A stretch of DNA of 16,382 bases. Origin: DASZHC01 sp035938215. GTDB lineage: Bacteria; Verrucomicrobiota; Verrucomicrobiia; Chthoniobacterales; JAFAMB01. The notes below the pieces were generated by a model that worked only from the letters and a program-made list of their open reading frames with translations, did no database searches and was not told the origin of the DNA. The translations under genes were made by a program, and so were the position numbers. This document shows positions 8,016 to 14,909 of this stretch, piece by piece (the first letter of the stretch is position 1; every line of letters begins with the position of its first letter). The stretch spans positions 1 through 16,382 of the forward strand of contig DASZHC010000189.1 of NCBI GenBank assembly GCA_035938215.1. Reading direction: 5' to 3'.

Positions 8016-8095
8016 ATTGCTGGCCGATCACCTGGAGGGCGTCCGCTCCGTCGGCGCCGTGAAAGGGTGATGATCTGCGGCCGGCAACGGCTACG
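8016..8095. repeat. Dispersed intergenic repeat, copy 2
   Basis: Begins ATTGCTGGCCGAT, then CCTGGAGGGCGTCCGCTCCG, and ends CGGCCGGCAACGGCTACG. It matches the block at 3149-3234 in word order, with scattered substitutions that largely preserve the inner hairpin (GGC-TCCG/CGGA-GCC in copy 1, GGCG/CGCC here). Confidence 0.75.
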
Positions 8096-8108
8096 AGGGA
8101 CCGTAGCC
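8089..8108. repeat. Perfect palindromic hairpin, form 2
   Basis: GGCTACG and CGTAGCC form a perfect 7-bp stem around AGGGAC. Compared with 7975-7994 both sides of the stem have changed together, while the flanking AGGGAC and CCCTCCA words are kept. Confidence 0.65.
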
Positions 8109-8350
8109 CTCCAGGCCGCCACCGATCACGGTTGCCCTGGCCGGATGGCCGAGGAACCGAGTACTTGCTAAAATAAGAAGAGAGCCGATCAATCGGTCGG
8201 CCCGTTTGACTCGCAAGAACAGCCGCCTTGGAGACGCCACTCTTGCCGACTGGACCAGTCGTGGTGGTATGAACCTCTTTCTCAAGGAGCCGGGTGGCAC
8301 ACGGTTTGCTCTTTTTCAGCATGTCTGGGAGCCGGGATGATAGAGGAGCG

Positions 8351-8433
8351 CGGCTCGATTGGACCTGGCGACCGCAGCGGGAGATTGGGGGGCTCTCGTA
8401 GCATCCATAAGAGGGGAGAATCCAATCGAGCCG
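8351..8433. repeat. 13-bp inverted repeat pair
   Basis: CGGCTCGATTGGA (8351-8363) and TCCAATCGAGCCG (8421-8433) are perfect reverse complements 57 bases apart. Pairing extends outward to GGAGC/GCTCC apart from a 2-base insertion. This could be the ends of a small non-autonomous element. Confidence 0.7.
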
Positions 8434-8467
8434 CTCCGGCGTTTTGGCCTTAGCCGTAGTTTTGATG

Positions 8468-8497
8468 GGCGCTACCCAGCCGGAGCGGGGTAGCGCC
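8468..8497. repeat. Perfect 10-bp GC hairpin
   Basis: GGCGCTACCC (8468-8477) and GGGTAGCGCC (8488-8497) are perfectly complementary around a 10-base loop. There is no T-run after it on either strand, so it is a REP-like palindrome rather than a terminator. Confidence 0.7.
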
Positions 8498-8716
8498 TGG
8501 AAGCTTCTTCCGCGGCGCAGACGGAGCGGGCGCCATCCAGCAGACATTGGATTAAGGCCTGGGCGACCGCCGCAGGAACGCCAGCCTAGCCTGATGCAGC
8601 AGCGCCCTAGCCGTCCGACGAAGCGACTGAACAGAAAGTGTTTCCATTTCGAAGAGGCCGGCCGGGACGCGCCGGTCGCGCAGGAGCTCGTAACCTAATA
8701 CCATGCCTATTTATGT

Positions 8717-8863
8717 GCTAGTGGGCGCAACATTCTCCCGCTGCCAGGCGAGGAGGTTTTCGAAAGTGAAGTCGTTGGCCTGGTAAAGGCCGGTGATGAA
8801 ACCGTTCAATTTCACGTCACCTAACGACGCAACGAGCGAACCGCTATTAGCCCCGTGGCCGAC
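8717..8863 (-). other. Open stretch in frame after the oxidoreductase stop
   Basis: Immediately beyond the stop codon of the oxidoreductase pseudogene (TGA at 8864-8866) the same frame stays open for about 48 codons. It contains the protein-like run GDVKLNGFITGLYQANDFTF and ends at a TAA near 8717. It has no start codon of its own near its beginning. It may be the remnant tail of another gene or a chance open stretch. I do not recognise the sequence. Confidence 0.25.
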
Positions 8864-9835
8864 TCAGATCCTAACAATGACCCGGCCGAGAGGGCGCCCC
8901 TCGATCAGGTACCGAAGTGCGTCTGCGGCATCTTCAAGCGGGAACGTCTTGGAGACGATGGGCTCGACCCGCCCTGAACTGAGAAGCTCGGTAATCGTCT
9001 TCCATGCGTCGGACCAGGCCGAATGACGCTGGGAAAATAGGAGGAAACTTTTGATGCTGGCACCCTTCCAGATCAGATTGGTCACATCAATGGTCGTCTT
9101 CCTGCTCGCCGAATATCCGAGTGTGGTAAGACTCCCATCCGGCGCCAGGATTTCGAGCGCTTCGCTCAGGATCTGCCCGCCGACGCCGTCCACGACAATG
9201 TCGGCCCCGTAACCGTGTGTCAGACGGCGCACGCCCTCCGCCAACCCTTCCTCAGAAAGGTCGATCACCTCCGAAAAGCCCCCGTGCCTTGGCCTGTTCC
9301 GCCTTTGCGTGACTCGTGGTGGTCGAAATTGCGTGCTTCGCTCCGAGCGCTCTGGCCAGCTGTGTGGAGGCATTGCCCACCGAGCCTCCAATTGCAGGAG
9401 CAAGGACCGTTTTCCCAGCGTGGAACCCCGCCGCCTTCAACGCCAGGAATGCGGTCAAGTACGCTACAGGCAGACCCGCGGCGGCGGTGTCATCGACGTT
9501 GTCTGGAACAAGGCAAAGATGTTCCTTCTTGACCGCGACCAACTCGCTCAAGGTTCCGTTCTCGAAGACACCGTAGGGGCCTGTGAACATTACCCTCGAG
9601 CCATTCGGATATTCGGGGGTTCCGCCCGCTTCAATGATGCCGGCTCCTTCGTTCCCAAGCACCAGAGGCGCTTTCGCCATCGGAAATGGCCCGAGAGAAT
9701 CGTGTGGTCGAGGGGCGTAACGCCGGCGGCGGTCATTCGCACCAAAACACGCCCCTCAGACAGGCCGGGTGACGGAATATCCATCAGCTTGAGATCCTTG
9801 TAACCATCGAAGCCCTCTGCTCTCATCGCTCGCAC
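8864..9835 (-). pseudogene. MDR-family NADPH:quinone oxidoreductase, two frameshifts
   Basis: Three consecutive frames together make a near full-length (about 323 residue) zinc-independent MDR/quinone-oxidoreductase protein. Frame one (from the GTG at 9835) encodes the N-terminal GroES-like start, with MDIPSPGLSEGRVLVRM. Frame two resumes at MAKAPLVLGNEGAG and runs through the Rossmann segment VLAPAIGGSVGNASTQLARA. Frame three continues FSEVIDLSEEGL to the C-terminal GRPLGRVIVRI. The first shift fits one missing C near 9683 (CATTTCC-GATGG). The second fits one extra G in a run of five near 9279-9283. Both lie at short homopolymers, so sequencing or assembly error is possible. If the frameshifts are real, the enzyme is dead. 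Confidence 0.85.
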
Positions 9836-9842
9836 TGCTACG

Positions 9843-9847
9843 TCCTT
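9843..9847 (-). promoter_or_regulatory. Shine-Dalgarno of the oxidoreductase pseudogene
   Basis: AAGGA on the minus strand lies 7 bases before a GTG at 9835 but 16 before the ATG at 9826. The spacing favours the GTG as the original start. Confidence 0.55.
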
Positions 9848-9915
9848 ATTCTGTCCCTGGTCGATATCAGTGATCTACCGGGCTTTGTCAATAGGACCTA
9901 ACTCGTGATGACAAC

Positions 9916-10435
9916 CTATGAGAGCGAAGAGGATGTTCGCCGAGCATTAAAGGCCGGAGCCAATGGATCACCAACAGTTACTTCGATTGGAAGCAGGTGA
10001 TTGATCACGTAGGTGGCGTAGTTCTCGTCATGCTTGTCAGGCTGAACGTTGCCGTTGGCATCTTTTGCGCGGCACAGCAATGTGTATTGACCCGGCTTCT
10101 TCGGCGTAACCCAATAAAATTTCCAACGTCGCCACGCATATCGCTGAACGGGATCTACCAATTCTGCGTGGGCCCATGTTCGGCCACCGTCAGTGCTTAC
10201 AGATACCTCCGTCACTTCGGTCTCCCCCGCCCAGGCAGCGCCAAACACTGTGTATGCCTGGTTCGGCGCAAGGGTTTCATAAGCAGTTGGCCGAAAGACC
10301 TCTGACTTCAGCTTCATTTCTCCCAGGCGGGGAGTGACTGCGTACGTAAAACAGTTCTGTCGGAGTCAGAAACGAGTCCACCCGATCGACGGGAGTCTCT
10401 AGATTGTTCGGCTCCTTCTGGCGGATGATCAGGCC
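9916..10435 (-). pseudogene. Sulfite-oxidase-family molybdoenzyme with its catalytic domain deleted
   Basis: Two pieces of one gene are nearly adjacent. The piece at 10328-10435 reads GLIIRQKEPNNLETP, then SFLTPTELFYVRSHSP, the hallmark N-terminal part of the Moco-binding domain of bacterial sulfite-oxidase-like enzymes. After about 10 bases, in another frame, the second piece (9916-10317, 133 codons) gives the C-terminal dimerisation domain (Mo-co_dimer): TVFGAAWAGETEV, STDGGRTW, RRWKFYWVTPKKPGQY, and NYATYVINHLLPIEVTV. The central part with the molybdenum-ligating cysteine, normally some 200 residues or more, is missing. The upstream frame closes with a TGA 2 codons before the first piece, so no start or Tat signal is visible. 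The C-terminal piece has a usable ATG at 10317, but alone it could not bind molybdopterin. The internal deletion with frameshift is seen directly; the ancestral substrate is unknown. Confidence 0.8.
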
Positions 10436-11015
10436 GCTCGAACGTCACCGAGCTTAGTCGAGCAAGTCTCACTGCCGCCCTTTCCAGGCGTTCTACGCCG
10501 CGTTCCGCCCCCGCGCGGACCACACCGGCCAACTTCTTGCCTTCTCGCGAAAACAACGGTTTGAGCCTCAGATTGGCGCAAGTCTTCGGTTTCGCCAAAC
10601 AATCGGGCGGCAGCCTGCCTATCGGGACACGCGTCGGCAAGGGCACCTCAGAAGGTCTTTTTGACTTGATGACCAAGATCACGGCGACGCTAAATTAAGC
10701 CGAAACCTTAAGTCTAAACATGCTTGGAAAGCTTCGTTGCGGTTGTTGATACATCGGGGCGTGTACCAAAGCGGCGCCAAAAGATTCACCGCCAGCATGG
10801 CTAAACGCTGGTGCCGATGGCAGAACGGCTAGATGGTTTTTTAAAACTCATGACGAGGGACAACCTGTGCACCTGGATAACTAACAACGCGATCTCCATC
10901 GGCGGATATGACAACTACAACATTTATATCAAACGGGCCTCGTTCCTGCCAAAATCCTCGCGACAGGTCGATATCACTTTGCTACACTTAGCGAGAGATT
11001 TGGCATACTTTTTTT
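10436..11015. other. Intergenic stretch with no confident gene
   Basis: A minus-strand frame (10314-10682) overlaps the molybdoenzyme remnant but has Arg/Glu-rich, repeat-like composition and no recognisable domain. A plus-strand frame from 10811 or 10817 to 11074 overlaps the next gene and is listed separately as a weak candidate. I see no clear promoter, RNA gene or terminator in this stretch. Confidence 0.4.
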
Positions 11016-11074
11016 ATGGAAACTCCTGCGCAGAAATTCAAGATACTGTTCCTCTGCACTTGGAATGCGAGTAG
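10817..11074 (+). CDS. Possible small protein or gene remnant
   Basis: An 85-codon frame beginning at an ATG (GTG two codons earlier) has protein-like composition, including ISIGGYDNYNIYIKRASFLP and VDITLLHLARDLAYFF. It overlaps the first 59 bases of the ArsC-like gene in another frame. There is no recognisable domain and no clear ribosome-binding site. It may be the 3' part of a decayed gene or chance. I keep it only because its sequence is less biased than the shadow frames around it. Confidence 0.25.
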   Translation: MAERLDGFLKLMTRDNLCTWITNNAISIGGYDNYNIYIKRASFLPKSSRQVDITLLHLARDLAYFFYGNSCAEIQDTVPLHLECE

Positions 11075-11519
11075 AAGCATCTTTGCAGAGTACTTCATGA
11101 AGGACATCGGCTCCGGTCGCTTTGAGGCATTCAGCGCGGGTGTTACCCCAAAGGGCCAGGTGTCACCGATCAATCTGAAAGTTTTACGAGATAAGTTCCG
11201 GATCGACGCGTCTGGGGCCAGGAGCAAGTCCTGGGAAGTGTTTAAGGATGAGCATCTCGATTTCATCGTGAGCGTGTCCGAACAAGCCGAACAGACAAGT
11301 CATGCGTTTCCGGGTAAGCCGATTTTGGCACACTGGCCGTACAACGACCCTACCCATGTCGAAGGATCGCCCGAGAAAGTCGAGGTTGCTTACGTTCGAG
11401 TTGCCACCAGAATTCTTTATCGCGTTCGATTATTCAATAATTTCTCATTTGATAAGCTCGATAGACTTAGGATTGAGTTGAAGATGAAAGAACTCGCTGA
11501 ACAAAACCAGGACAGGTAG
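11016..11519 (+). CDS. ArsC-like / low-molecular-weight phosphatase-fold protein
   Basis: The 167-residue product matches the LMW tyrosine-phosphatase/arsenate-reductase fold. It has KILFLCTWNASRSIFAE, whose P-loop C-x5-R has Cys14 and Arg20. AFSAGVTPKGQVSP and DASGARSKSWEVF follow, and HWPYNDP supplies the general-acid Asp (about 111). In thioredoxin-linked ArsC two further cysteines follow the strand ending VCDNA; here that region reads VSVSEQAEQTSHAFPG. Cys14 is the only cysteine in the protein. The P-loop Gly of the usual CTGNSARS is Trp here. It may therefore be a phosphatase-like enzyme or a reductase using an external thiol, and arsenate reduction should not be assumed. It is the first plus-strand gene in the window and has no arsenic genes beside it. 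Confidence 0.8.
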   Translation: METPAQKFKILFLCTWNASRSIFAEYFMKDIGSGRFEAFSAGVTPKGQVSPINLKVLRDKFRIDASGARSKSWEVFKDEHLDFIVSVSEQAEQTSHAFPGKPILAHWPYNDPTHVEGSPEKVEVAYVRVATRILYRVRLFNNFSFDKLDRLRIELKMKELAEQNQDR

Positions 11520-11941
11520 CGCGTCATTCATAGCCGCCGAGGTCTCTTTTTGGAGTAGTTAGTAAAAAGATAGTGAACTCGAATCCATTAAAATCATTTG
11601 CCTAAAGACGTCGCTTCCTGAGACATCACCCCCCTCGACAACAAGTAGAACGAAAGGAAATCGGCTCACTGGATCCAATGGGACTCTGGCCTCGAATCCG
11701 CGAAGCTGCCAAGTATCTTCAGAGTGATCGTCCGACTAACACACGGTTAACGCCGGTCCGCTTTTCGACGAACTTTGGCGCCTAGTTGCGCGCCAGCCAA
11801 GAAGTGCGCGTGAGTTCCGCGATCCGATTGATCGGGAAGTTTGCCAAGCCTGGTAAGATCGAGCAAAGATAGTCGCCAAAACAATCACGTATCTTCTGTT
11901 CAACAGAGCAGAAGAGAGACAGGTCACATATTCGAAGGGGA
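11520..11941. other. Gene-free spacer
   Basis: About 420 bases between the ArsC-like gene and the left repeat array. I see no credible reading frame, RNA gene or strong hairpin. It marks the transition into the mosaic accessory island. Confidence 0.5.
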
Positions 11942-12093
11942 GATGTGTTTTATCGTTTTATTATTACTTTGTTGTGGTTTGTTGTGTTAGCGTCCCCGTC
12001 AACCTGATGCGCTTCCCGCCGGTCAAGGCCGGCGGTCAAGGGTTTTACCACTACGTTTCCAGGGGAACTCAGCCGCCGGTATCGCAAATACCT
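11942..12093 (+). repeat. Duplicated module 1, left copy
   Basis: Matches 15345-15495 over about 150 bases with scattered substitutions and small indels. It contains a short tail frame (…VVLASPST) whose TGA overlaps the ATG of a RAYT-like N-terminus (TGATG at 12005-12009). Both copies keep this arrangement. Confidence 0.85.
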
Positions 12094-12141
12094 GTTTGTG
12101 AGAGGGAATTCCAAGAGCGCAAACAGACCGCCGCCCTTTAA
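12007..12141 (+). pseudogene. N-terminal remnant of a REP-associated (Y1/RAYT-type) transposase
   Basis: The frame begins MRFPPVKAGGQGFYHYVSR, which resembles the start of IS200-like REP-associated tyrosine transposases (basic/proline start, then G-x-YH-x-x-x-R). After that it diverges into an unrelated tail (GTQPPVSQIPV…) and stops after 44 codons. The catalytic HUH and tyrosine motifs are absent, so this is only a 5' stub. The second copy at 15408 is frameshifted just after the same point by one extra T. Confidence 0.5.
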
Positions 12142-12364
12142 CTTGGCCGGTGCTCAGCTTGTCCACGCGGGATCTCGACCGAAGTAAGCTTAGTCAGTTT
12201 GTCTCTCGGCTTCTCGATCTTCGGGATGCTGATTATAGTGAACCAACACCAGGCAGATCTGAATGATCTCTCGGGCGGCAGCTCCTGTGCGACCGTCGGG
12301 GGCGTCGGCGCTATTTTAGTGGGCACGGCCTTCCTTGTCGCTGCTTGTCTCCATTGGAGATGTT
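12094..12364 (+). other. Spacer unique to the left copy, possible membrane-protein remnant
   Basis: This 271-base spacer has no counterpart in the right copy, which has 140 different bases. In the frame after the RAYT stub stop it reads a protein-like run with two hydrophobic stretches (SLGFSIFGMLIIVN and VGGVGAILVGTAFLVAACLHW). There is no convincing start or ribosome-binding site, and the frame runs on into non-coding module 2. It is probably a fragment of a small membrane protein. Confidence 0.3.
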
Positions 12365-12507
12365 GCGCACTTCCGGTACGGAAATCGGCCCGGCCGGTTG
12401 CATACCCCGATAGCGATAAGGGCGGATCTCAAGGCTGCCCGCCGGGAACCGGCCGGCTCGGAGATCCGGCCATACCTGTCCGGCCCGTGGTGGAAAGGGC
12501 CGCCTAG
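12365..12507. repeat. Duplicated module 2, left copy
   Basis: Matches 15636-15778 over 143 bases. Best conserved are GGAAATCGGCCCG, GCCGGGAACCGGCCGGCTCG, GAGATCCGG and GGTGGAAAGGGCCGC. It is GC-rich and palindromic in part (CCGGCCGG) with no conserved frame, so it is likely a structural or REP-like repeat that travels with the RAYT stub. Confidence 0.8.
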
Positions 12508-12560
12508 AAAATGCGGCCCTAACCTTCCGCGGGGTCCATCCTTTTTGCAGTTTCTATCGC

Positions 12561-12799
12561 TCATCTTCCTGCCGGATGACATGATTGATCCTTGAACTTG
12601 CATGCTTCTTCAAGCGAGATTACTCCGGCTCCCGCCTCGCGAACCGCTTTTTCAAACAGTGTGTTCTCTCTCCTTTTTTCGGCCATCAACCTTTTCAAAT
12701 GCGTGGCAGGCGCGCGCTCCTGGACAGCAACCTTGAGCTCATCGTCAACAACCAGCATTTCAAAGATAGGCTTCCGCCCGCTTACACCGGTGTTGCGAC
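12561..12799 (-). pseudogene. Duplicated 3' tail of a GspE/PilB-type ATPase gene (module 3, left copy)
   Basis: Encodes the last ~79 residues of a secretion/pilus ATPase: NTGVSGRKPIFEMLVVDDE, ATHLKRLMAEK, and AGAGVISLEEACKF. It matches the end of the gene at 15816-16382, with about eight substitutions and one 3-base indel by eye over 236 bases (12564-12799). At 12799 the match stops abruptly, just upstream of where the zinc-finger CDFC codons would be, and the sequence switches to the IS110 remnant in the same reading frame. It lacks every ATPase motif and cannot work alone. Confidence 0.85.
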
Positions 12800-13166
12800 T
12801 AGTGTTCGATACCCTTTTCGACATAGTTTTGCCCGTAAAGCGCATACGATAGACTAGCCGTGCCAGATGATGGGCCATGGCGACGATCGCCTTGGGAGCG
12901 CCGAGTCTGGCTCGCAGGCGACGATACTTGGCTCCCAACGCGCTTTTGCTGTGAGTCAGACTCTGGGCATAGAGTCGCAGAGTGTCGGCAGTGCGGTTGT
13001 AGACCTTTCGCGTGGCTCGGCGTAGGACTTTGCCTCCGGTAATCAAATGGTTAGGGCACAAGCCCAGAAAGGAACTGAACTGTTTCTCTGTCTTCCAGGG
13101 CCTCATATCCAGACCTACCTCCGAGATAATGATTTGGGCTGCTTGCTCCTTAATACCTGGGTCTCT
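12800..13166 (-). mobile_element. IS110-family transposase remnant (C-terminal domain)
   Basis: About 120 residues match the C-terminal IS116/IS110/IS902 transposase domain: IISEVGLDMRPWKTEKQFSS, FLGLCPNHLITGGKVLRR, RTADTLRLYAQSLTHSKSAL, GAKYRRLRARLGAPKAIVAM and AHHLARLVYRM. The N-terminal DEDD RuvC-like domain is missing: the frame upstream of the PGI segment (13167-13424) does not look like transposase. The C-terminal end is cut after YRM and runs in frame into the GspE tail, producing a 287-codon chimeric frame (12561-13424). No element ends or flanking bridge-RNA region can be recognised. Confidence 0.85.
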
Positions 13167-13280
13167 CGTTTCTTCGTGCAATAGAAACGGATCGCTTGTG
13201 ATATCCGAGTCCGGCTTTACCCCGGTCCGTATCAAATCAAGTGCAAAGTCAATCGACGAGTCTTTGCCGAGTGGCTGTAC

Positions 13281-14252
13281 ATGGCAGGAAAACAAGACGA
13301 AGTGTTCAGCCGGAAGCACACCGAAGAGGGAAATGTTACCCCCGAGATAGGCGAAGTGCTGTATTCCCTTGAAAATAGGCGCGTTAGGGAATTGCTTGGT
13401 GCAGTTGACTTCCGGCCTAATCAACTTCTCCTCAATGCAATCTATGAAACTCTAAACAAGAAAAGCTTTGGTCCAGTCTTTAGTCCGGTGCTCCAGTGGT
13501 TTCACCACGGAGTCGACGTGATCCAACCCGACACGGAATACGAGTCTTTGGTAGATTTGATCAGCAAAGATTCCGAATTTGCGAAGTTTGCCGGAGATTT
13601 TTTGCGACAAGCTTCGACGGGCGTCAGTGATCTGAAATATGAAAGCCGCGTATTTGACAGGAAGAACAGTCCGCTTCCGTGGGATTTCCTGGAACGCATA
13701 GCAAAGTCTGCAGAGAGGAGCGATCCCATTTTTCTGCGGGGCCCATACGGATCAGAAATCCGGCTGAACAAGCAGGATGGGACGCTTCGCATCGAGATGA
13801 TAAAAACCGGTCATCTGACGGCCAAAGGCTCGCGTGCAGAGCTTCCTTTGCACGAAGAGTCTGATGGAACGCAGCGTTTGCTACAACTACTGCCGGCGCT
13901 CTTTCAACTAAATAAGGAACCAAAAGTTTATTTCATCGATGAGCTCGATCGAAGCATGCATCCGCTCCTCGCATGGGAGTTTTTGCGAGCATTTCTCGAG
14001 AAATGCGAAGGATGCCAGCATCAACTCATTTTGACTACACACGAGTGTCATCTCCTAGATCTTGAATTGCTGAGGAGAGATGAAATTTGGTTCGCTGAAA
14101 AAAACAAACACGGCGCAACTATTCTCTATCCACTAACCGACTTCAACATCCGAAAGGATCTTAAGATCAGTAAAGGCTATCTTCAGGGGCGATTTGGGGC
14201 CATTCCTTTCTTTGGCGAACCGAACCTCCTGATAGGGAAACCTTGCGATTGA
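13281..14252 (+). CDS. RloA/AbiLi-type AAA ATPase, 5'-truncated
   Basis: This looks like an AAA15/AAA21 (COG1106-like) ATPase of the RloA/AbiLi kind, partner of the RloB-like gene 12 bases downstream. In the frame from the ATG at 13281 it has the ABC-type signature ESDGTQRLLQLLP (193-205), Walker B VYFIDELDRSMHP (216-228), and the H-loop LTTHE (251-255). The C-terminal KDLKISKGYLQGRFGAIPFF is typical of this group. Walker A is absent. The frame stays open to 13185, and its codons just before the ATG (RRVFAEWLY) look like genuine family sequence, so the ATG is internal to the original gene. The roughly 100 N-terminal residues with the P-loop are missing next to the IS110 remnant. ATP binding is therefore probably lost. 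Confidence 0.8.
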   Translation: MAGKQDEVFSRKHTEEGNVTPEIGEVLYSLENRRVRELLGAVDFRPNQLLLNAIYETLNKKSFGPVFSPVLQWFHHGVDVIQPDTEYESLVDLISKDSEFAKFAGDFLRQASTGVSDLKYESRVFDRKNSPLPWDFLERIAKSAERSDPIFLRGPYGSEIRLNKQDGTLRIEMIKTGHLTAKGSRAELPLHEESDGTQRLLQLLPALFQLNKEPKVYFIDELDRSMHPLLAWEFLRAFLEKCEGCQHQLILTTHECHLLDLELLRRDEIWFAEKNKHGATILYPLTDFNIRKDLKISKGYLQGRFGAIPFFGEPNLLIGKPCD

Positions 14253-14264
14253 TTTGGGCTCCAG

Positions 14265-14909
14265 ATGAAGCAGAGGAGATCGTTTACACGCCCAGAATGT
14301 GCTCATCGCGATCTGTCGTTTATAGTACTGGTGACGGAAGACAAGTACGCGCCAAAGCAATATTTCAGCATTTTTTCTCATCCGCGGCTCAAAATCGAGG
14401 TTTTCGGGACGCAAGATTCCAAATCCGCCCCGGCACACGTGAAGACCCGCCTATCAGACGTCAGACGAAACTATCAGTTGCACGAAGAGAATGGTGACCA
14501 ATTATGGCTGGTCCTAGACAAGGACCATTGGATGGAGATCAGTCATCGCAGCAGCACTCTCAGGGCACTCTCAGGGTATGTAGGGAGGGCTCAGCAACAG
14601 AAGGTCCAAATAGCCACTAGTAATCCATGTTTCGAGGTTTGGCTGCTTCTACACTTTGATGATCTGACAGAGCCCGAAAAAGCTTACAAGTGCACAGAAA
14701 TCGAGCATAAAATTAGATCCACAGGCATCCCGTACAACAAGTCGAATCTGCCCCTCAAAGAGTTTACGCGGGCTCGGATTGAAGACGCTGTTAAGCGTGC
14801 AAAGCTTATGGATGAAGGGGAAACCCAGTGGTTTCCTGAGAAATGCTGCACTCGGATATACAAGATTGTAGAACTTCTCTTAAATAGGCACCTCATCTCG
14901 CCGACCTAA
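14265..14909 (+). CDS. RloB-like protein (AbiLii-type defence component)
   Basis: The 214-residue product matches the RloB family: an N-terminal basic stretch, then FIVLVTEDKYAPKQYFSIF (19-37), followed by SAPAHVKTRL. The acidic pair in WLVLDKDHW (81-89, Asp85 and Asp87) and the diagnostic ATSNPCFEVWLLLHF (117-131) follow. The early Glu plus the D-x-D pair resembles a TOPRIM-like acidic centre, which would make it a candidate nuclease; that is inference. It starts 12 bases after the ATPase stop with no strong ribosome-binding site, so it is probably translated by coupling. RloA/RloB pairs sit in restriction-modification loci of Campylobacter, and AbiL of lactococci pairs an ATPase with an RloB-domain protein. 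All family motifs look intact. Confidence 0.8.
   Translation: MKQRRSFTRPECAHRDLSFIVLVTEDKYAPKQYFSIFSHPRLKIEVFGTQDSKSAPAHVKTRLSDVRRNYQLHEENGDQLWLVLDKDHWMEISHRSSTLRALSGYVGRAQQQKVQIATSNPCFEVWLLLHFDDLTEPEKAYKCTEIEHKIRSTGIPYNKSNLPLKEFTRARIEDAVKRAKLMDEGETQWFPEKCCTRIYKIVELLLNRHLISPT

Larger units (their letters stand above)
7554..8863. other. Repeat-rich gene-free region
   Basis: About 1.3 kb between ligA and the broken oxidoreductase contains no convincing protein gene. A 218-codon minus-strand frame (7891-8547) spans most of it, but it is rich in Arg, Ser, Pro and Gly and its sequence coincides with repeats and palindromes, so I do not call it. The stretch holds the inverted repeats at 7656-7733 and 8351-8433, hairpins at 7741-7773, 7975-7994, 8089-8108 and 8468-8497, and a tandem 11-mer at 7879-7900. 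It also has a second copy of the dispersed repeat (8016-8095). Confidence 0.65.

Noticed and set aside
7891..8547. 218-codon minus-strand frame
   Set aside because: Its sequence is made of palindromes and repeats, it has biased Arg/Ser/Pro composition and no domain, and another frame over the same repeats is equally open.
10314..10682. 122-codon minus-strand frame
   Set aside because: The recognisable molybdoenzyme N-terminus lies in a different frame across the same bases, and this frame shows no domain.
13167..13424. N-terminal part of the 287-codon chimeric minus-strand frame
   Set aside because: It does not resemble IS110 transposase and is antisense to the RloA-type gene, whose frame has clear family sequence there.
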